The notes beneath the pieces are model-generated. The model was given only the letters and a program-made list of their open reading frames with translations, searched no databases and was not told the origin of the DNA. Below, in pieces: positions 50,699 through 61,026 of a stretch of DNA of 64,000 nucleotides. The stretch spans positions 1 to 64,000 of the forward strand of contig JBGAIH010000002.1 of assembly GCA_044225675.1 (NCBI GenBank), read 5' to 3'. The position numbers were made by a program, and so were the translations under genes. Numbering within the stretch: the first letter of the stretch is position 1; each line of letters starts with the position of its first letter. The DNA comes from JACMQX01 sp044225675. GTDB taxonomy: Bacteria > Pseudomonadota > Gammaproteobacteria > Burkholderiales > Burkholderiaceae_C.

Positions 50699-51430
50699 TC
50701 AGATCTCGAACTCGGCCACCAGGGGCAGATGGTCCGACATGCGCCACCAGATGCGGCCGCGCGGAATGTCCACGCCCAGCGGCTTGAGGCCGCGCGCATA
50801 GACGAAGTCGAGCTGGCCGAGCGGCAGGCGCGAGGGAAAGGTAAAGAGCCGCTCGCCGACGAAATCCCGCAGGCCCAGCGCATTCATGGCCGGGCGCAGC
50901 TTGGCGCCCCAGTCGTTGAGGTCGCCCGCGACCAGCAGCGGCTCGCCGCGCGGCACCTCGCGCTCGATGTAGCGGCCCAGCTGCATGATCTGGCGCATGC
51001 GGCTGGAGGCGATCAGGCCCAGATGCAGCACGATGACGTGGATCGGCGTGTCGTAGGCATTCACATGGACGTGCAGCAGGCCGCGCTGCTCGAAGCGGTG
51101 GTCGGACATGTCCTCGTGGCGGTGCGAGATCACGTCCCAGCGCGACAGCAATGCATTGCCGTGCTCGCCATGGCGGGTCACCGCATTGGTCTGGTAGATC
51201 GCGTGGTAGCCCTCGGGCGCCAGGAACTCGGCCTGCGGCAGCTCGGGCCAGCGGGTGAAGTACTGCTCCTCTCGGCGGTGCAGCTTGCGCACCTCCTGCA
51301 GGCAGACGATGTCGGCGTCGAGCTGCTCGACCGCATGGCCCAGGTTGTGGATCTCGAGCCGGCGCACCGGCCCCATGCCTTGCACACCCTTGTGGATGTT
51401 GTAGGTGGCGACGCGCAGCACATTGGTCAT
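50699..51430 (-). CDS. ybhP: Endonuclease/exonuclease/phosphatase family protein (YbhP-like)
   Basis: A 243-residue EEP-fold hydrolase: RVATYNIHKG (Asn, metal region), CLQEVRKLH, VAGDLNDWG and SDHLPLVAEFE supply the catalytic Asn, Glu, Asp and His. E. coli YbhP sits next to clsB and its substrate is not established; a lipid or nucleic-acid phosphodiester is possible. Its ATG overlaps the nudB stop (ATGA). Confidence 0.86.
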   Translation of the reverse strand: MTNVLRVATYNIHKGVQGMGPVRRLEIHNLGHAVEQLDADIVCLQEVRKLHRREEQYFTRWPELPQAEFLAPEGYHAIYQTNAVTRHGEHGNALLSRWDVISHRHEDMSDHRFEQRGLLHVHVNAYDTPIHVIVLHLGLIASSRMRQIMQLGRYIEREVPRGEPLLVAGDLNDWGAKLRPAMNALGLRDFVGERLFTFPSRLPLGQLDFVYARGLKPLGVDIPRGRIWWRMSDHLPLVAEFEI

Positions 51431-51909
51431 GCGGCAAATTGTGGCAGCAACAGAATGGCTTCGGCGTTCGAAGGAGAAAAGCAGCGGTCCGCCGCCTCGC
51501 GCCAGGGCAGCCAGCAGAATTCCGTGTGTTCGCGCGGATGGAGCGTGACGGGTGTGCCCTGGGGCACAGACAGGCCGAAGACATGCTCGGTGTTGCGCGT
51601 GACGCCCGGCGCGTAGCGATGCTGCCAGCGCGGGTAGATGTCGTAGACGTTCTCCAGGTGCCAGTCGCGCAGGCCGCCTGCGAGCGGCGTGCCGGGCCGC
51701 GCGTCGATCCCGGTCTCCTCCAACACCTCGCGAGCCGCCGTGGTGGCGAAGGGCTCGTCGGGGTGATCCTTGGCGCCGGTGACCGACTGCCAGAAGCCGG
51801 ACGCATCGGCCCGGCGGATGAGCAGCACGTCCAGCGCCGCCGTGTGGATGACGACGAGCACGGACTGCGGAATCTTGAAGGGCCGGGCAGGCAGGGCGGG
51901 GGCGGACAT
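51427..51909 (-). CDS. nudB: Dihydroneopterin triphosphate diphosphatase (Nudix)
   Basis: A 160-residue Nudix hydrolase with the full box GAKDHPDEPFATTAAREVLEE followed by TGI. NudB removes pyrophosphate from dihydroneopterin triphosphate, the product of FolE, in folate synthesis. FKIPQSVLVVIHT, WQSVTG and WHLENVYDIYPRW are NudB features. Position after aspS is conserved in proteobacteria. The ATG directly follows a terminator hairpin with its T-run, and there is no Shine-Dalgarno site, so how translation begins is unclear. Confidence 0.9.
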   Translation of the reverse strand: MSAPALPARPFKIPQSVLVVIHTAALDVLLIRRADASGFWQSVTGAKDHPDEPFATTAAREVLEETGIDARPGTPLAGGLRDWHLENVYDIYPRWQHRYAPGVTRNTEHVFGLSVPQGTPVTLHPREHTEFCWLPWREAADRCFSPSNAEAILLLPQFAA

Positions 51910-51910
51910 G

Positions 51911-51933
51911 AAAAAGGGCGCTCGAAGCGCCCT
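51911..51933 (-). terminator. Rho-independent terminator after aspS, abutting the nudB start
   Basis: On the minus strand AGGGCGCT-TCG-AGCGCCCT is followed by a run of T (51915-51911), a textbook terminator 47 bp after aspS. The nudB ATG is one base later. nudB must use read-through, a promoter within aspS, or the hairpin must also act as a leader element. Confidence 0.8.
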
Positions 51934-51979
51934 ATTCTGCCTGCAGCCCGCAGGCGCCAGACCGTGCCGCCGGCGCGGC

Positions 51980-53794
<1,815 letters not shown>

Positions 53795-53828
53795 GGCCAT
53801 GGGTAGTGCAGCGCCGGCTTCGGGCGCC

Positions 53829-54500
53829 CTATGGTGAGTCCGGCCGGGCGGCCGGGGGAGGCGAGTCCGGCGTGAGGGCCGGGGTGGGTTGGTCCATGGG
53901 CACGACGACGCCCATGGAGATGATGTACTTGAGCGCCTCGTCCACCGACATGCGCAGCTCGATGCAGTCGCTGCGGCGGAGCATGACGAAGTAGCCGCCG
54001 GTGGGGTTGGGCGTGGTGGGCACGTACACCGTGAGGTAGTCGCCGTGCAGGTAGTTGGCGGTATCGCCGCCCGGCACGCCGGTGACGAAGGCGATGGTCC
54101 ACATGTTCTCGCGCGGCCACTGGATCAGCACGGCCTTGCGAAAGGCGTTGCCGGAGTCGGAGAACAGCGTGTCCGACACCTGCTTGACGCCCGAGTAGAT
54201 GGAGCGCACGACCGGAATGCGGTGCAGCAGCACGTTCCACCAGTGCACGAGCCGGCGGCCGAAGAAGTTGCTCGCGACCGCGCCCGCAACCAGCAGCACG
54301 GCCAGCGCCAGCAGCACGCCGAAGCCGGGGATGTGGTAGCCGAGGAGCTTGTCGGGCTGCCAGGCCGCCGGCAGGATGAGCAGGGTCTGGTCCAGCGTGC
54401 TGATGAACCACTCGAGCACCCAGATGGTGATGGCCAGCGGCACGATCACCAGCAGGCCGGAGAGCAGCCACTTGCGCAACGCGGCCATCACGGCGTTCAT
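53829..54500 (-). CDS. DUF502 membrane protein
   Basis: A 223-residue protein with two transmembrane helices near the N-terminus (WLLSGLLVIVPLAITIWVLEW and GFGVLLALAVLLVAGAVASN), then the DUF502 core (IPVVRSIYSGVKQVSDTLFS; YVPTTPNPTGGYF). The C-terminal tail is Pro-rich. Function unknown. Its start overlaps the fmdB stop (ATGA), and the fmdB-DUF502-aspS order is conserved in betaproteobacteria. Confidence 0.88.
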   Translation of the reverse strand: MNAVMAALRKWLLSGLLVIVPLAITIWVLEWFISTLDQTLLILPAAWQPDKLLGYHIPGFGVLLALAVLLVAGAVASNFFGRRLVHWWNVLLHRIPVVRSIYSGVKQVSDTLFSDSGNAFRKAVLIQWPRENMWTIAFVTGVPGGDTANYLHGDYLTVYVPTTPNPTGGYFVMLRRSDCIELRMSVDEALKYIISMGVVVPMDQPTPALTPDSPPPAARPDSP

Positions 54501-54871
54501 GATCCGGAGGTCGCAGGTTTGGCGCTGGCGTCGGCCGGCGCCTTGGCGCCAGAATCGGTCTTGGCGGCAGCATCGGTCTTGGCCGAGCCTTCGCTCTTGC
54601 CGGCGCCGGACGGCTCAGCCTTGGCGCCCGAGGAAGACTCCGACGCAGCGCCGTCGGCCGCAGGCGCTGCGGCCGGCGCGCCAGAGTTGCCGCCGCGGAA
54701 GTCGGTGACGTACCAGCCGGATCCCTTGAGCTGGAAGCCTGCGGCGGTGACCTGCTTGGCAAACGTGGCCGCGCCACAGGCCGGACAGACGGTCAGCGGC
54801 GCATCGGAGATCTTCTGCAGCACGTCTTTGGCGTGGCCGCAGGACTCGCACTTGTAAGCGTAGATGGGCAT
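54497..54871 (-). CDS. FmdB-family zinc ribbon protein
   Basis: A 124-residue protein. The N-terminal zinc ribbon (MPIYAYKCESCGH; CPACGA) gives four Cys, and FQLKGSGWYVTDFRG is the family motif. The last 55 residues are an Ala/Ser/Lys/Glu low-complexity tail (AKTDAAAKTDSGAKAPADA) with repeated codons. FmdB proteins are regulators or assembly factors of unclear role. ATG 54871 begins the ribbon. A good -10 (TATAAT) lies 39 bp upstream. Confidence 0.88.
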   Translation of the reverse strand: MPIYAYKCESCGHAKDVLQKISDAPLTVCPACGAATFAKQVTAAGFQLKGSGWYVTDFRGGNSGAPAAAPAADGAASESSSGAKAEPSGAGKSEGSAKTDAAAKTDSGAKAPADASAKPATSGS

Positions 54872-54909
54872 GGCTTGTGAGGGAAGGGTCTGTCGGGGAA
54901 AAGCCTTCA

Positions 54910-54915
54910 ATTATA
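54910..54915 (-). promoter_or_regulatory. Consensus -10 TATAAT for fmdB-DUF502-aspS
   Basis: On the minus strand TATAAT (54915-54910) is a perfect -10, 39 bp before the fmdB ATG. The -35 position falls inside the symporter terminator (GGCTTT at 17-bp spacing), a poor match, so the promoter may rely on the -10 or an activator. Confidence 0.6.
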
Positions 54916-54925
54916 GGCGGAGGGC

Positions 54926-54955
54926 CCAAAACAAAGCCCCGCCACTGGCGGGGCT
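54926..54955 (-). terminator. Rho-independent terminator after the sodium:solute symporter gene
   Basis: On the minus strand AGCCCCGCC-AGT-GGCGGGGCT is followed by TTGTTTTG. The stem (54955-54947 with 54943-54935) is perfect. It lies 31 bp after the symporter stop and immediately before the fmdB promoter. Confidence 0.85.
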
Positions 54956-54985
54956 GGGAGCCGGGCGGAGGGCGGCCCGGTGCGC

Positions 54986-56431
54986 TCAGTTCAGGCCGGC
55001 CAGCCGGTGGTGCGAGCCTTGCTGGTTCCTGAGCGCCTGCGGGCCCAGCGAGCCGATCACCATGCCGACGAGGCCCGCCAGGATACCGGCCAGCTGCCCG
55101 GGAAACTCCTGGCCCGCCGGCGTCACCATGAACAGCAGCCAGGTCAGGATGCCCAGGACGATGGAGAAGATCGCACCCTGGGTCGTCGCCTTCTTCCAGT
55201 ACAGGCCGAAGACCAGAGGCACGAAGGCCCCCACCAGGGTGACCTGGTAGGCCCCGGAGACCATCTCGTAGATCGACGTGCCCTGCATGGCAATGGCATA
55301 GGTCAGCACGAAGGCGCTGAACACCAGCACCGTGATGCGCATCGTCTTGAGTTCCTGGCGGTCGCTCATGCCGGGCTTGAACTGCCGCCAGATGTTCTCG
55401 ACGAAGGTGACGCTGGGCGCCAGCAGGGTGGCCGAGGCGGTGGACTTGATGGCTGACAGCAGTGCGCCGAAGAACAGCACCTGCATGATGAAGGGCATCT
55501 TCTCGAGCACCAGCGTCGGCAGGATCTTCTGCGGATCGTCCTTGAGCAGCGTGGCGGTCTGCTCGGGCATGATGATGAGCGCGCTGGCCACGAGGAACAT
55601 GGGCACGAAGGCAAACAGGATGTAGCAGACGCCGCCGATCACCGGCCCCTTGGTGGCAGCATTGACGCTGTTGGCCGACATCACGCGCTGGAACACGTCC
55701 TGCTGCGGGATGGAGCCGAGCATCATGGTGATGCCGGCCGCGAAGAAGAACACCATGTCCTTGAAGTTCGGCTCCGGCCAGAACTTGAACAGATCCTTGC
55801 TCACGGCCAGCGAGATGACCTTGTCGGCGCCGCCCGCCATGTTGCCCGCGAACACGGCCAGGATGGCCAGGCCGCCGACGAGGATGATCATCTGGATGAA
55901 GTCGGTGATGGCCACCGACCACATGCCGCCGAACAGCGTGTAGGCCAGGATCGAGACGACGCCGATGACCATGCCCACCGGGATCGAGATCGCGCCGGCC
56001 GACAGCAGGTGGAACACCAGACCCAGGGCCGTGACCTGCGCCGAGACCCAGCCGAGGTAGCTCAGCATGATGATCAGCGAGCAGGCGACCTCGACGGTGC
56101 GGCCGAAGCGCTCGCGGTAGTAGTCGCTGATGGTCAGCAGCGTCATGCGGTAGAGCTTGCCCGCGAAGAACAGGCCGACGAGGATCAGGCAGGTGCCGGC
56201 GCCGAAGGGGTCTTCGACCACGCCGTTCAGGCCGCCGTCGACGAACTTGGCCGGGATGCCCAGCACCGTTTCCGAGCCGAACCAGGTCGCAAAGGTGGTG
56301 GTGACGATCATGACCAGCGGCAGGTTGCGCCCGGCGATGGCAAAGTCCGCCGTGTTCTTGACGCGCTTGGCGGCATACAGGCCGATGCCGATGGTGATCA
56401 GCAGGTAGACGATGACCAGTGTCAACAGCAC
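54986..56431 (-). CDS. Sodium:solute symporter family protein
   Basis: A 481-residue membrane protein with about 13 helices of the SSS (SLC5/LeuT-fold) type. Typical stretches are FAIAGRNLPLVMIVTTTFATWFGSE, TISDYYRERFGR and MLGSIPQQDVFQRVMSANSV. The solute is unknown. The start is GTG at 56431, six bases from AGGAG. Its own terminator and distance from ubiB (51 bp) leave it open whether it is in the ubi operon. Confidence 0.88.
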   Translation of the reverse strand: MLLTLVIVYLLITIGIGLYAAKRVKNTADFAIAGRNLPLVMIVTTTFATWFGSETVLGIPAKFVDGGLNGVVEDPFGAGTCLILVGLFFAGKLYRMTLLTISDYYRERFGRTVEVACSLIIMLSYLGWVSAQVTALGLVFHLLSAGAISIPVGMVIGVVSILAYTLFGGMWSVAITDFIQMIILVGGLAILAVFAGNMAGGADKVISLAVSKDLFKFWPEPNFKDMVFFFAAGITMMLGSIPQQDVFQRVMSANSVNAATKGPVIGGVCYILFAFVPMFLVASALIIMPEQTATLLKDDPQKILPTLVLEKMPFIMQVLFFGALLSAIKSTASATLLAPSVTFVENIWRQFKPGMSDRQELKTMRITVLVFSAFVLTYAIAMQGTSIYEMVSGAYQVTLVGAFVPLVFGLYWKKATTQGAIFSIVLGILTWLLFMVTPAGQEFPGQLAGILAGLVGMVIGSLGPQALRNQQGSHHRLAGLN

Positions 56432-56482
56432 GTTCTTCTCCTCGCTCCGGTAACCGGCGTTGTCATGAAAGTCGGGATGGCG

Positions 56483-58057
56483 TCAGAACAGGCGCACACG
56501 CTGCCAGATCTGCCAGAGCTGGACGGCGAACAGGCCCAGAGCAAAACCGATGCCACCATAGATCAGTGCCTGGAACAGCCGGTTGGTGCGCCGCTGCTCG
56601 ACCAGCAGCTCCCTGAGTTCGCGCCGGTCGTCGGCCGGCTTGTGCTGCAGGTAATCGTACAGCAGCCGGGGCAGCTCGGGCAAAAGCCGGGCGTAGCGCG
56701 GCGCCTCGGCCCGCAGCTGCTCGAACAGTTTCTGCGGCCCGATCTGCTCGACCATCCACTTCTCGAGGAAGGGCTTGGCGGTGTTCCACAGGTCCAGCTC
56801 GGGGTCGAGTTCGCGGCCCAGGCCCTCGATGTTCAGCAGTGTCTTCTGCAGCAGCACGAGCTGGGGCTGGATCTCGACGTGGAAGCGCCGCGAGGTCTGG
56901 AACAGGCGCAGCAGCACCATGCCGAGCGAGATCTCCTTGAGCGGCCGGTCGAAGTAGGGCTCGCAGACCGTGCGCACCGCCGCCTCGAGTTCGTCGACCC
57001 GCGTGCCCGGCGGCACCCAGCCCGACTCGATGTGCAGCTGCGCCACGCGCTTGTAGTCCCGCCGGAAGAAGGCGGTGAAGTTCTGCGCGAGGTATTCCTT
57101 GTCGTGCTCGGTGAGCGTGCCGATGATGCCGAAATCGAGCGAGATGTAGCGCCCGAACGTGGCCGGCTCGACGCTCACCTGGATGTTGCCCGGATGCATG
57201 TCGGCATGGAAGAAGCCGTCGCGGAAGACCTGGGTGAAGAAGATGGTGACGCCGTCGCGCGCGAGCTGGCGGAAATCGACGCCCGCCTCGCGCAGCCGCT
57301 CGACCTGGCTGATCGGGATGCCCTTCATGCGCTCCATGACGATCACGTCGGAGGCGCAGTAGTCCCAGAACATCTCGGGGATGAGCACGAGGTCGAGGCC
57401 CGCCATGTTGCGGCGCAGCTGCGCGGCGCTGGCGGCTTCGCGCACGAGGTCGAGCTCGTCGTGCAGGTACTTGTCGAACTCGGCCACGACTTCGCGCGGC
57501 TTCAGGCGCTTGCCGTCCGCCGACAGGCCCTCGACCCAGCCGGCCATCATGCGCATGAGCGCCAGGTCCTTCTCGATCACGGGCCGCATGCCGGGCCGCA
57601 GGACCTTGACGGCGACCTCGCGCTCGCGCCCCTGCCGGTCCAGCAGCGTGGCGAAATGGACCTGCGCGATGGAGGCGCTGGCCACCGGCGTGCGCTCGAA
57701 GCTCACGAAGATCTCGCCGACGGGCCGGCGGAAGGCGCGCTCGATGGTGGCGACGGCAATGGCCGAGTCGAAGGGCGGCACGCGGTCCTGCAGGCGCGCG
57801 AGTTCGTCGGCGATGTCGGTCGGCATCAGGTCGCGCCGGGTCGACAGCACCTGGCCGAACTTGACGAAGATGGGGCCGAGCCGCTCGAGCGCGAGGCGCA
57901 GCCGCTGGCCGCGCGGGGCGTCGAGCCTGCGGCCGAAGGACAGGACCCGGGCGAGCGAACGCAGCCAGGGCTTGCCCAGACTCGACAGCACGAGTTCGTC
58001 CAGGCCGTAGACCCAGACCACCCAGACGATGAAGATGCCGCGGTGAAAGCGGGTCAT
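56483..58057 (-). CDS. ubiB: Ubiquinone biosynthesis protein kinase UbiB
   Basis: A 524-residue ABC1/ADCK-family atypical kinase needed for ubiquinone synthesis. Family motifs are the KxGQ loop (FVKFGQVLSTRRDL), the A-rich loop (ASASIAQVHFA), VAVKVLRPG, and catalytic HADMHPGN and LDFG. A C-terminal membrane helix (FQALIYGGIGFALGLFAVQLW) anchors it. ATG 58057 overlaps the ubiJ stop (ATGA). This is part of ubiE-Tim44-ubiJ-ubiB. Confidence 0.95.
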   Translation of the reverse strand: MTRFHRGIFIVWVVWVYGLDELVLSSLGKPWLRSLARVLSFGRRLDAPRGQRLRLALERLGPIFVKFGQVLSTRRDLMPTDIADELARLQDRVPPFDSAIAVATIERAFRRPVGEIFVSFERTPVASASIAQVHFATLLDRQGREREVAVKVLRPGMRPVIEKDLALMRMMAGWVEGLSADGKRLKPREVVAEFDKYLHDELDLVREAASAAQLRRNMAGLDLVLIPEMFWDYCASDVIVMERMKGIPISQVERLREAGVDFRQLARDGVTIFFTQVFRDGFFHADMHPGNIQVSVEPATFGRYISLDFGIIGTLTEHDKEYLAQNFTAFFRRDYKRVAQLHIESGWVPPGTRVDELEAAVRTVCEPYFDRPLKEISLGMVLLRLFQTSRRFHVEIQPQLVLLQKTLLNIEGLGRELDPELDLWNTAKPFLEKWMVEQIGPQKLFEQLRAEAPRYARLLPELPRLLYDYLQHKPADDRRELRELLVEQRRTNRLFQALIYGGIGFALGLFAVQLWQIWQRVRLF

Positions 58058-58602
58058 GTGTCGGCCCCGGCACGGGCCGGCGGCGGACGCGATGCGACGA
58101 ACGACCGCAAGGCCTGCAGGACGCGGCGCCCGACATCGCCCAGAGCATGGGCGGGCGCGTCGCCAATGATGCGCGAGAGGTCCTCTTCGGCATCCCAGCG
58201 GACGTTGTCGACCAGCCAGTTGATCTCGGCGGCCAGTTGCACGTCGCCTTCGATGCGCACCTGGGGCTTGTCGCCGCGCAGAGCGGCCTGGGCGACCCCG
58301 GCCGGCGACTCTTCCGTGACGGTGAGCACCAGATCGGCACGCGCTGCGGCCGGCGCGATGTCCAGCAGTCCGGCCGGCGTGGCCTCGACCTTGAGGTGGA
58401 AGCCGCGCCACTGCGCGAGGACGATCCGACCCTTCTGCCGGGCCAGGCGCTCCTGCGCCTGCGGCTCCTGCATCAGCACGTGATTGGCAAACAGGACGAT
58501 GCGGTGCTGGACTTCGTCCACCACCCAGGCGGGCGGCTGCAGCGAGGCTGCGAGCTTGTCGAGCAGGCCGTCCAGAAAGGGAAAGGGGGACTGTGTTGCC
58601 AT
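58054..58602 (-). CDS. ubiJ: Ubiquinone biosynthesis accessory factor UbiJ (SCP2 domain)
   Basis: A 182-residue lipid-binding protein of the SCP2/UbiJ family that helps hold ubiquinone intermediates in the Ubi complex. Seen here are RIVLAQWRGFHLKVEATPAG, DLVLTVTEES and GDVQLAAEINWLVDNVRWDAEEDLS. The start at 58602 (MATQSPFPFLDGLL) begins conserved sequence. It overlaps ubiB by four bases. Confidence 0.9.
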   Translation of the reverse strand: MATQSPFPFLDGLLDKLAASLQPPAWVVDEVQHRIVLFANHVLMQEPQAQERLARQKGRIVLAQWRGFHLKVEATPAGLLDIAPAAARADLVLTVTEESPAGVAQAALRGDKPQVRIEGDVQLAAEINWLVDNVRWDAEEDLSRIIGDAPAHALGDVGRRVLQALRSFVASRPPPARAGADT

Positions 58603-58663
58603 GGTCCCCCGATTATTCCCTGAATATGCCAGCAACGGCGGCCCGCGCGGGCGCTGCGGCGCC

Positions 58664-59713
58664 TTATTGGAGGGCCTGGACGCCTGCCACCAGCCAGCCG
58701 CTGCTGCCGCTCTTGGGCTTGGTCATGTTCCAGACCTCGCGGAAGGGGCTCGGGCCGGCCGAGGGCTCTTCGCGGATCATGCCGGAGAACTCGACGCTGG
58801 CCATGTAGTCATCGCCGATGTCCTCGATGCCCAGGAGTTTCGCCTCGAGCATGACGACGTCGGTCTTGTTGGGCTGGCCGGCCAGATGCGATTCCCGCTC
58901 CGAGAGCTGGGCCTGGATTTCGGAGACCATGCCGTCGGTCATCATGGAGCGCAGGGTGGCGATGTCGGCGCGGTCCCAGGCATCCTGCAGGGTCACGAAG
59001 TTGCGACGCGCGGCAGCCAGGAAGCCGGCCGTGTCGAAGCCCTCGGGGATGCCCCAGTTCTGCGAACCGGCCAGGGCCGACCCGATCATCGAGCCGCCGG
59101 CTGCCTGATACTTGGAGGCATCGAACGACATGCTGCTGCGCTCCCAAGGGCGGGCCGACGCATCGTTGCCCACGTGGTCGGGGCTGTACTCACGCGGTGC
59201 ATACGGTGTGGCAGGCGAGGCGCCTGCGCCGGCGGCAGCGCCCTGGAACGCGAACGGGCCGGCAGCCGGCTGCGCCGATGCGGGCCGGCGCGCACGCATG
59301 ATCATGCCGATCACGACCATGACCACCAGGGCCAGCAGCGCAATCAGCAGGAACTGGCCGAAGGCCTCGCCCAGGCCGAGCGAGCTGGCCAGCCAGGCGA
59401 GGCCCAGGCCGGCGGCGAGACCGCCGAGCATCGCGCCCCAGGGGCGCTTGGGCGCGGCAGCGGCGGCCGGGGCCGCCGCGGCGGGCTTGGCGGCTGCATT
59501 GGTGGCGTTCTGGGTCGGGGCGGCCTGGGTGTTGCCCGGCGCGGCAGGCGTGGCCGGCGCTGCGTCGCGCTTGGTCACGTTGCCGGACTGCTTGCCGATC
59601 GACATCCCGCCACCCAGGCGGCGCGCGGCTTCGGCGTCCAGGCTGGCGAGTGCCAGCACACCCGCGAGAACCACGGTCCACAAACGGGGCGATCCCATCC
59701 ACGTATTCATCAT
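58664..59713 (-). CDS. Tim44-like domain protein
   Basis: A 349-residue protein: signal or anchor helix (LWTVVLAGVLALASLDAEAA), a Gly/Ala/Pro-rich stretch with GGGMSIGKQSGNV, transmembrane segments (MLGGLAAGLGLAWLAS and FLLIALLALVVMVVIGMIM), and a C-terminal Tim44-like domain (AGFLAAARRNFVTLQDAWDRADIATLRSMM). Such proteins are frequent next to ubi genes in betaproteobacteria; their role is unknown. Two adjacent ATGs (59713, 59710) follow AGGAG. Confidence 0.85.
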   Translation of the reverse strand: MMNTWMGSPRLWTVVLAGVLALASLDAEAARRLGGGMSIGKQSGNVTKRDAAPATPAAPGNTQAAPTQNATNAAAKPAAAAPAAAAAPKRPWGAMLGGLAAGLGLAWLASSLGLGEAFGQFLLIALLALVVMVVIGMIMRARRPASAQPAAGPFAFQGAAAGAGASPATPYAPREYSPDHVGNDASARPWERSSMSFDASKYQAAGGSMIGSALAGSQNWGIPEGFDTAGFLAAARRNFVTLQDAWDRADIATLRSMMTDGMVSEIQAQLSERESHLAGQPNKTDVVMLEAKLLGIEDIGDDYMASVEFSGMIREEPSAGPSPFREVWNMTKPKSGSSGWLVAGVQALQ

Positions 59714-59750
59714 GCTGCTCCTGTTACTTCCGGGCTGCGCAACGCGCGCG

Positions 59751-60482
59751 TCAACACTTGATTCCAACATGCAGGGCGACCACACCGCCCGTCATGTTGT
59801 GATAGTCCACATGACCGAAACCGCTTTTCTTCATCATGGCCTTGAGTTCCTGCTGGCCCGGATGCATGCGGATCGATTCGGCGAGGTAGCGGTAGCTCGA
59901 CTCGTCGCCCGCCACGGCCGCCCCCAGGCGCGGCAGCACCTTGAAGGAATACCAGTCGTAGATCTTTTCAAGCGGACGCGCGACCTTGGAGAACTCGAGC
60001 ACGAGGAGCTTGCCGCCGGGCCGCAGCACGCGGCACATCTCGGCCAGCGCGGCTTCCTTGTGCGTCATGTTGCGCAGGCCGAAAGCCACGCTCACCACGT
60101 CGAAGTGGTTGTCGGGCAGGGGCAGCTTTTCGGCGTCGCAGACCAGCGTCGGCAAGGCCACGCCCGCGTCGAGCAGGCGGTCGCGACCGGTGCGCAGCAT
60201 GGCTTCGTTGATGTCGGTGTGGACCACCTGGCCGCTGGCGCCGACCTTGCGCGCGAATGCCAGGGCCAGGTCGCCGGTTCCGCCGGCAATGTCGAGCACC
60301 CGGCTGCCTTCGCGCACGTTCGCCACCATGACGGTGTAGGCCTTCCAGGCGCGGTGCAGACCCATGGACATGAGGTCGTTCATCACGTCGTATTTCGGGG
60401 CCACGGAGTCGAAGACGCCGCGGACCCGGCGGGCCTTGTCAGCCTCGTCGACGGACTGGAAACCGAAATGGGTCGTGCTCAT
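59751..60482 (-). CDS. ubiE: Ubiquinone/menaquinone biosynthesis C-methyltransferase UbiE
   Basis: A 243-residue SAM-dependent methyltransferase: FDSVAPKYDVMNDLMSMGLH, motif I (VLDIAGGTGDLA), AFGLRNMTH and LRPGGKLLVLEFS. It performs the C-methylation step of ubiquinone synthesis. ATG 60482 (MSTTHFGFQSVDE) is the family start. First gene of the ubi cluster, followed by Tim44-like, ubiJ and ubiB. Confidence 0.96.
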   Translation of the reverse strand: MSTTHFGFQSVDEADKARRVRGVFDSVAPKYDVMNDLMSMGLHRAWKAYTVMVANVREGSRVLDIAGGTGDLALAFARKVGASGQVVHTDINEAMLRTGRDRLLDAGVALPTLVCDAEKLPLPDNHFDVVSVAFGLRNMTHKEAALAEMCRVLRPGGKLLVLEFSKVARPLEKIYDWYSFKVLPRLGAAVAGDESSYRYLAESIRMHPGQQELKAMMKKSGFGHVDYHNMTGGVVALHVGIKC

Positions 60483-60507
60483 GATTTTGAATGCTAGGAC
60501 TGAAATG

Positions 60508-60523
60508 GTGCCCGCAAGGGCAC
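60508..60523. promoter_or_regulatory. Hairpin GTGCCC-GCAA-GGGCAC in the leader between DUF971 and ubiE
   Basis: A perfect 6-bp stem with a GNRA-type GCAA loop on the plus strand (TTGC on the minus strand). A second CCCCG/CGGGG inverted pair follows at 60525-60542. It could be a weak terminator for DUF971 or a leader structure of ubiE. Confidence 0.3.
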
Positions 60524-60581
60524 AACCCCGCACCAGATCGGGGAATGTGTCGTGATTTTGATGAAAGCCGGGCGCGCGGGC

Positions 60582-60995
60582 TCAGTGGCTTGCGCAGCCA
60601 TGGCCGGCGGCCGGCGCCATCGGTGCGTCGCGTTCGACGCCTGCGGCCGCGAGCCGCGCCTCATAGTCGGCCCACAGCTGCGCCTGCTGGGAGCCGAGGA
60701 AGTACAGGTAGTCCCACGAGAAGATGCCGCTGTCGTGGCCGTCGGAGAACGTCGGCTGCACCGCGTAGTTGCCCACCGGCTCGAGCGCCGCGATGTCGAC
60801 CTCGCGCTTGCCGGTCTGCAGCACCTCCTGGCCCGGGCCGTGGCCCTGGACCTCCGCCGAGGGCGAGTAGATGCGCATCAGCTCGAACGGAATGCGAAAC
60901 GTCGCGCCGTCGGAGAAGCCGACCTCCAGCACACGGGACTGGCCGTGCACCGTCAACGATTCGGGCGTCGGAGCGCCCGCCTTCAGACCTGCCAT
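60582..60995 (-). CDS. DUF971 domain protein
   Basis: A 137-residue protein with the GBBH-like N-terminal domain: SLTVHGQSRVLEVGFSDGATFRIPFELMR and GIFSWDYLYFLG. The C-terminus has a His/Cys pair (AAGHGCASH) that could bind metal. Found in Fe-S or ubiquinone neighbourhoods; the function is not defined. It lies upstream of ubiE, a common betaproteobacterial order. Confidence 0.88.
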   Translation of the reverse strand: MAGLKAGAPTPESLTVHGQSRVLEVGFSDGATFRIPFELMRIYSPSAEVQGHGPGQEVLQTGKREVDIAALEPVGNYAVQPTFSDGHDSGIFSWDYLYFLGSQQAQLWADYEARLAAAGVERDAPMAPAAGHGCASH

Positions 60996-61026
60996 GGAGA
61001 CTTTGCCTTGGGAGCGCAGGATGCGC

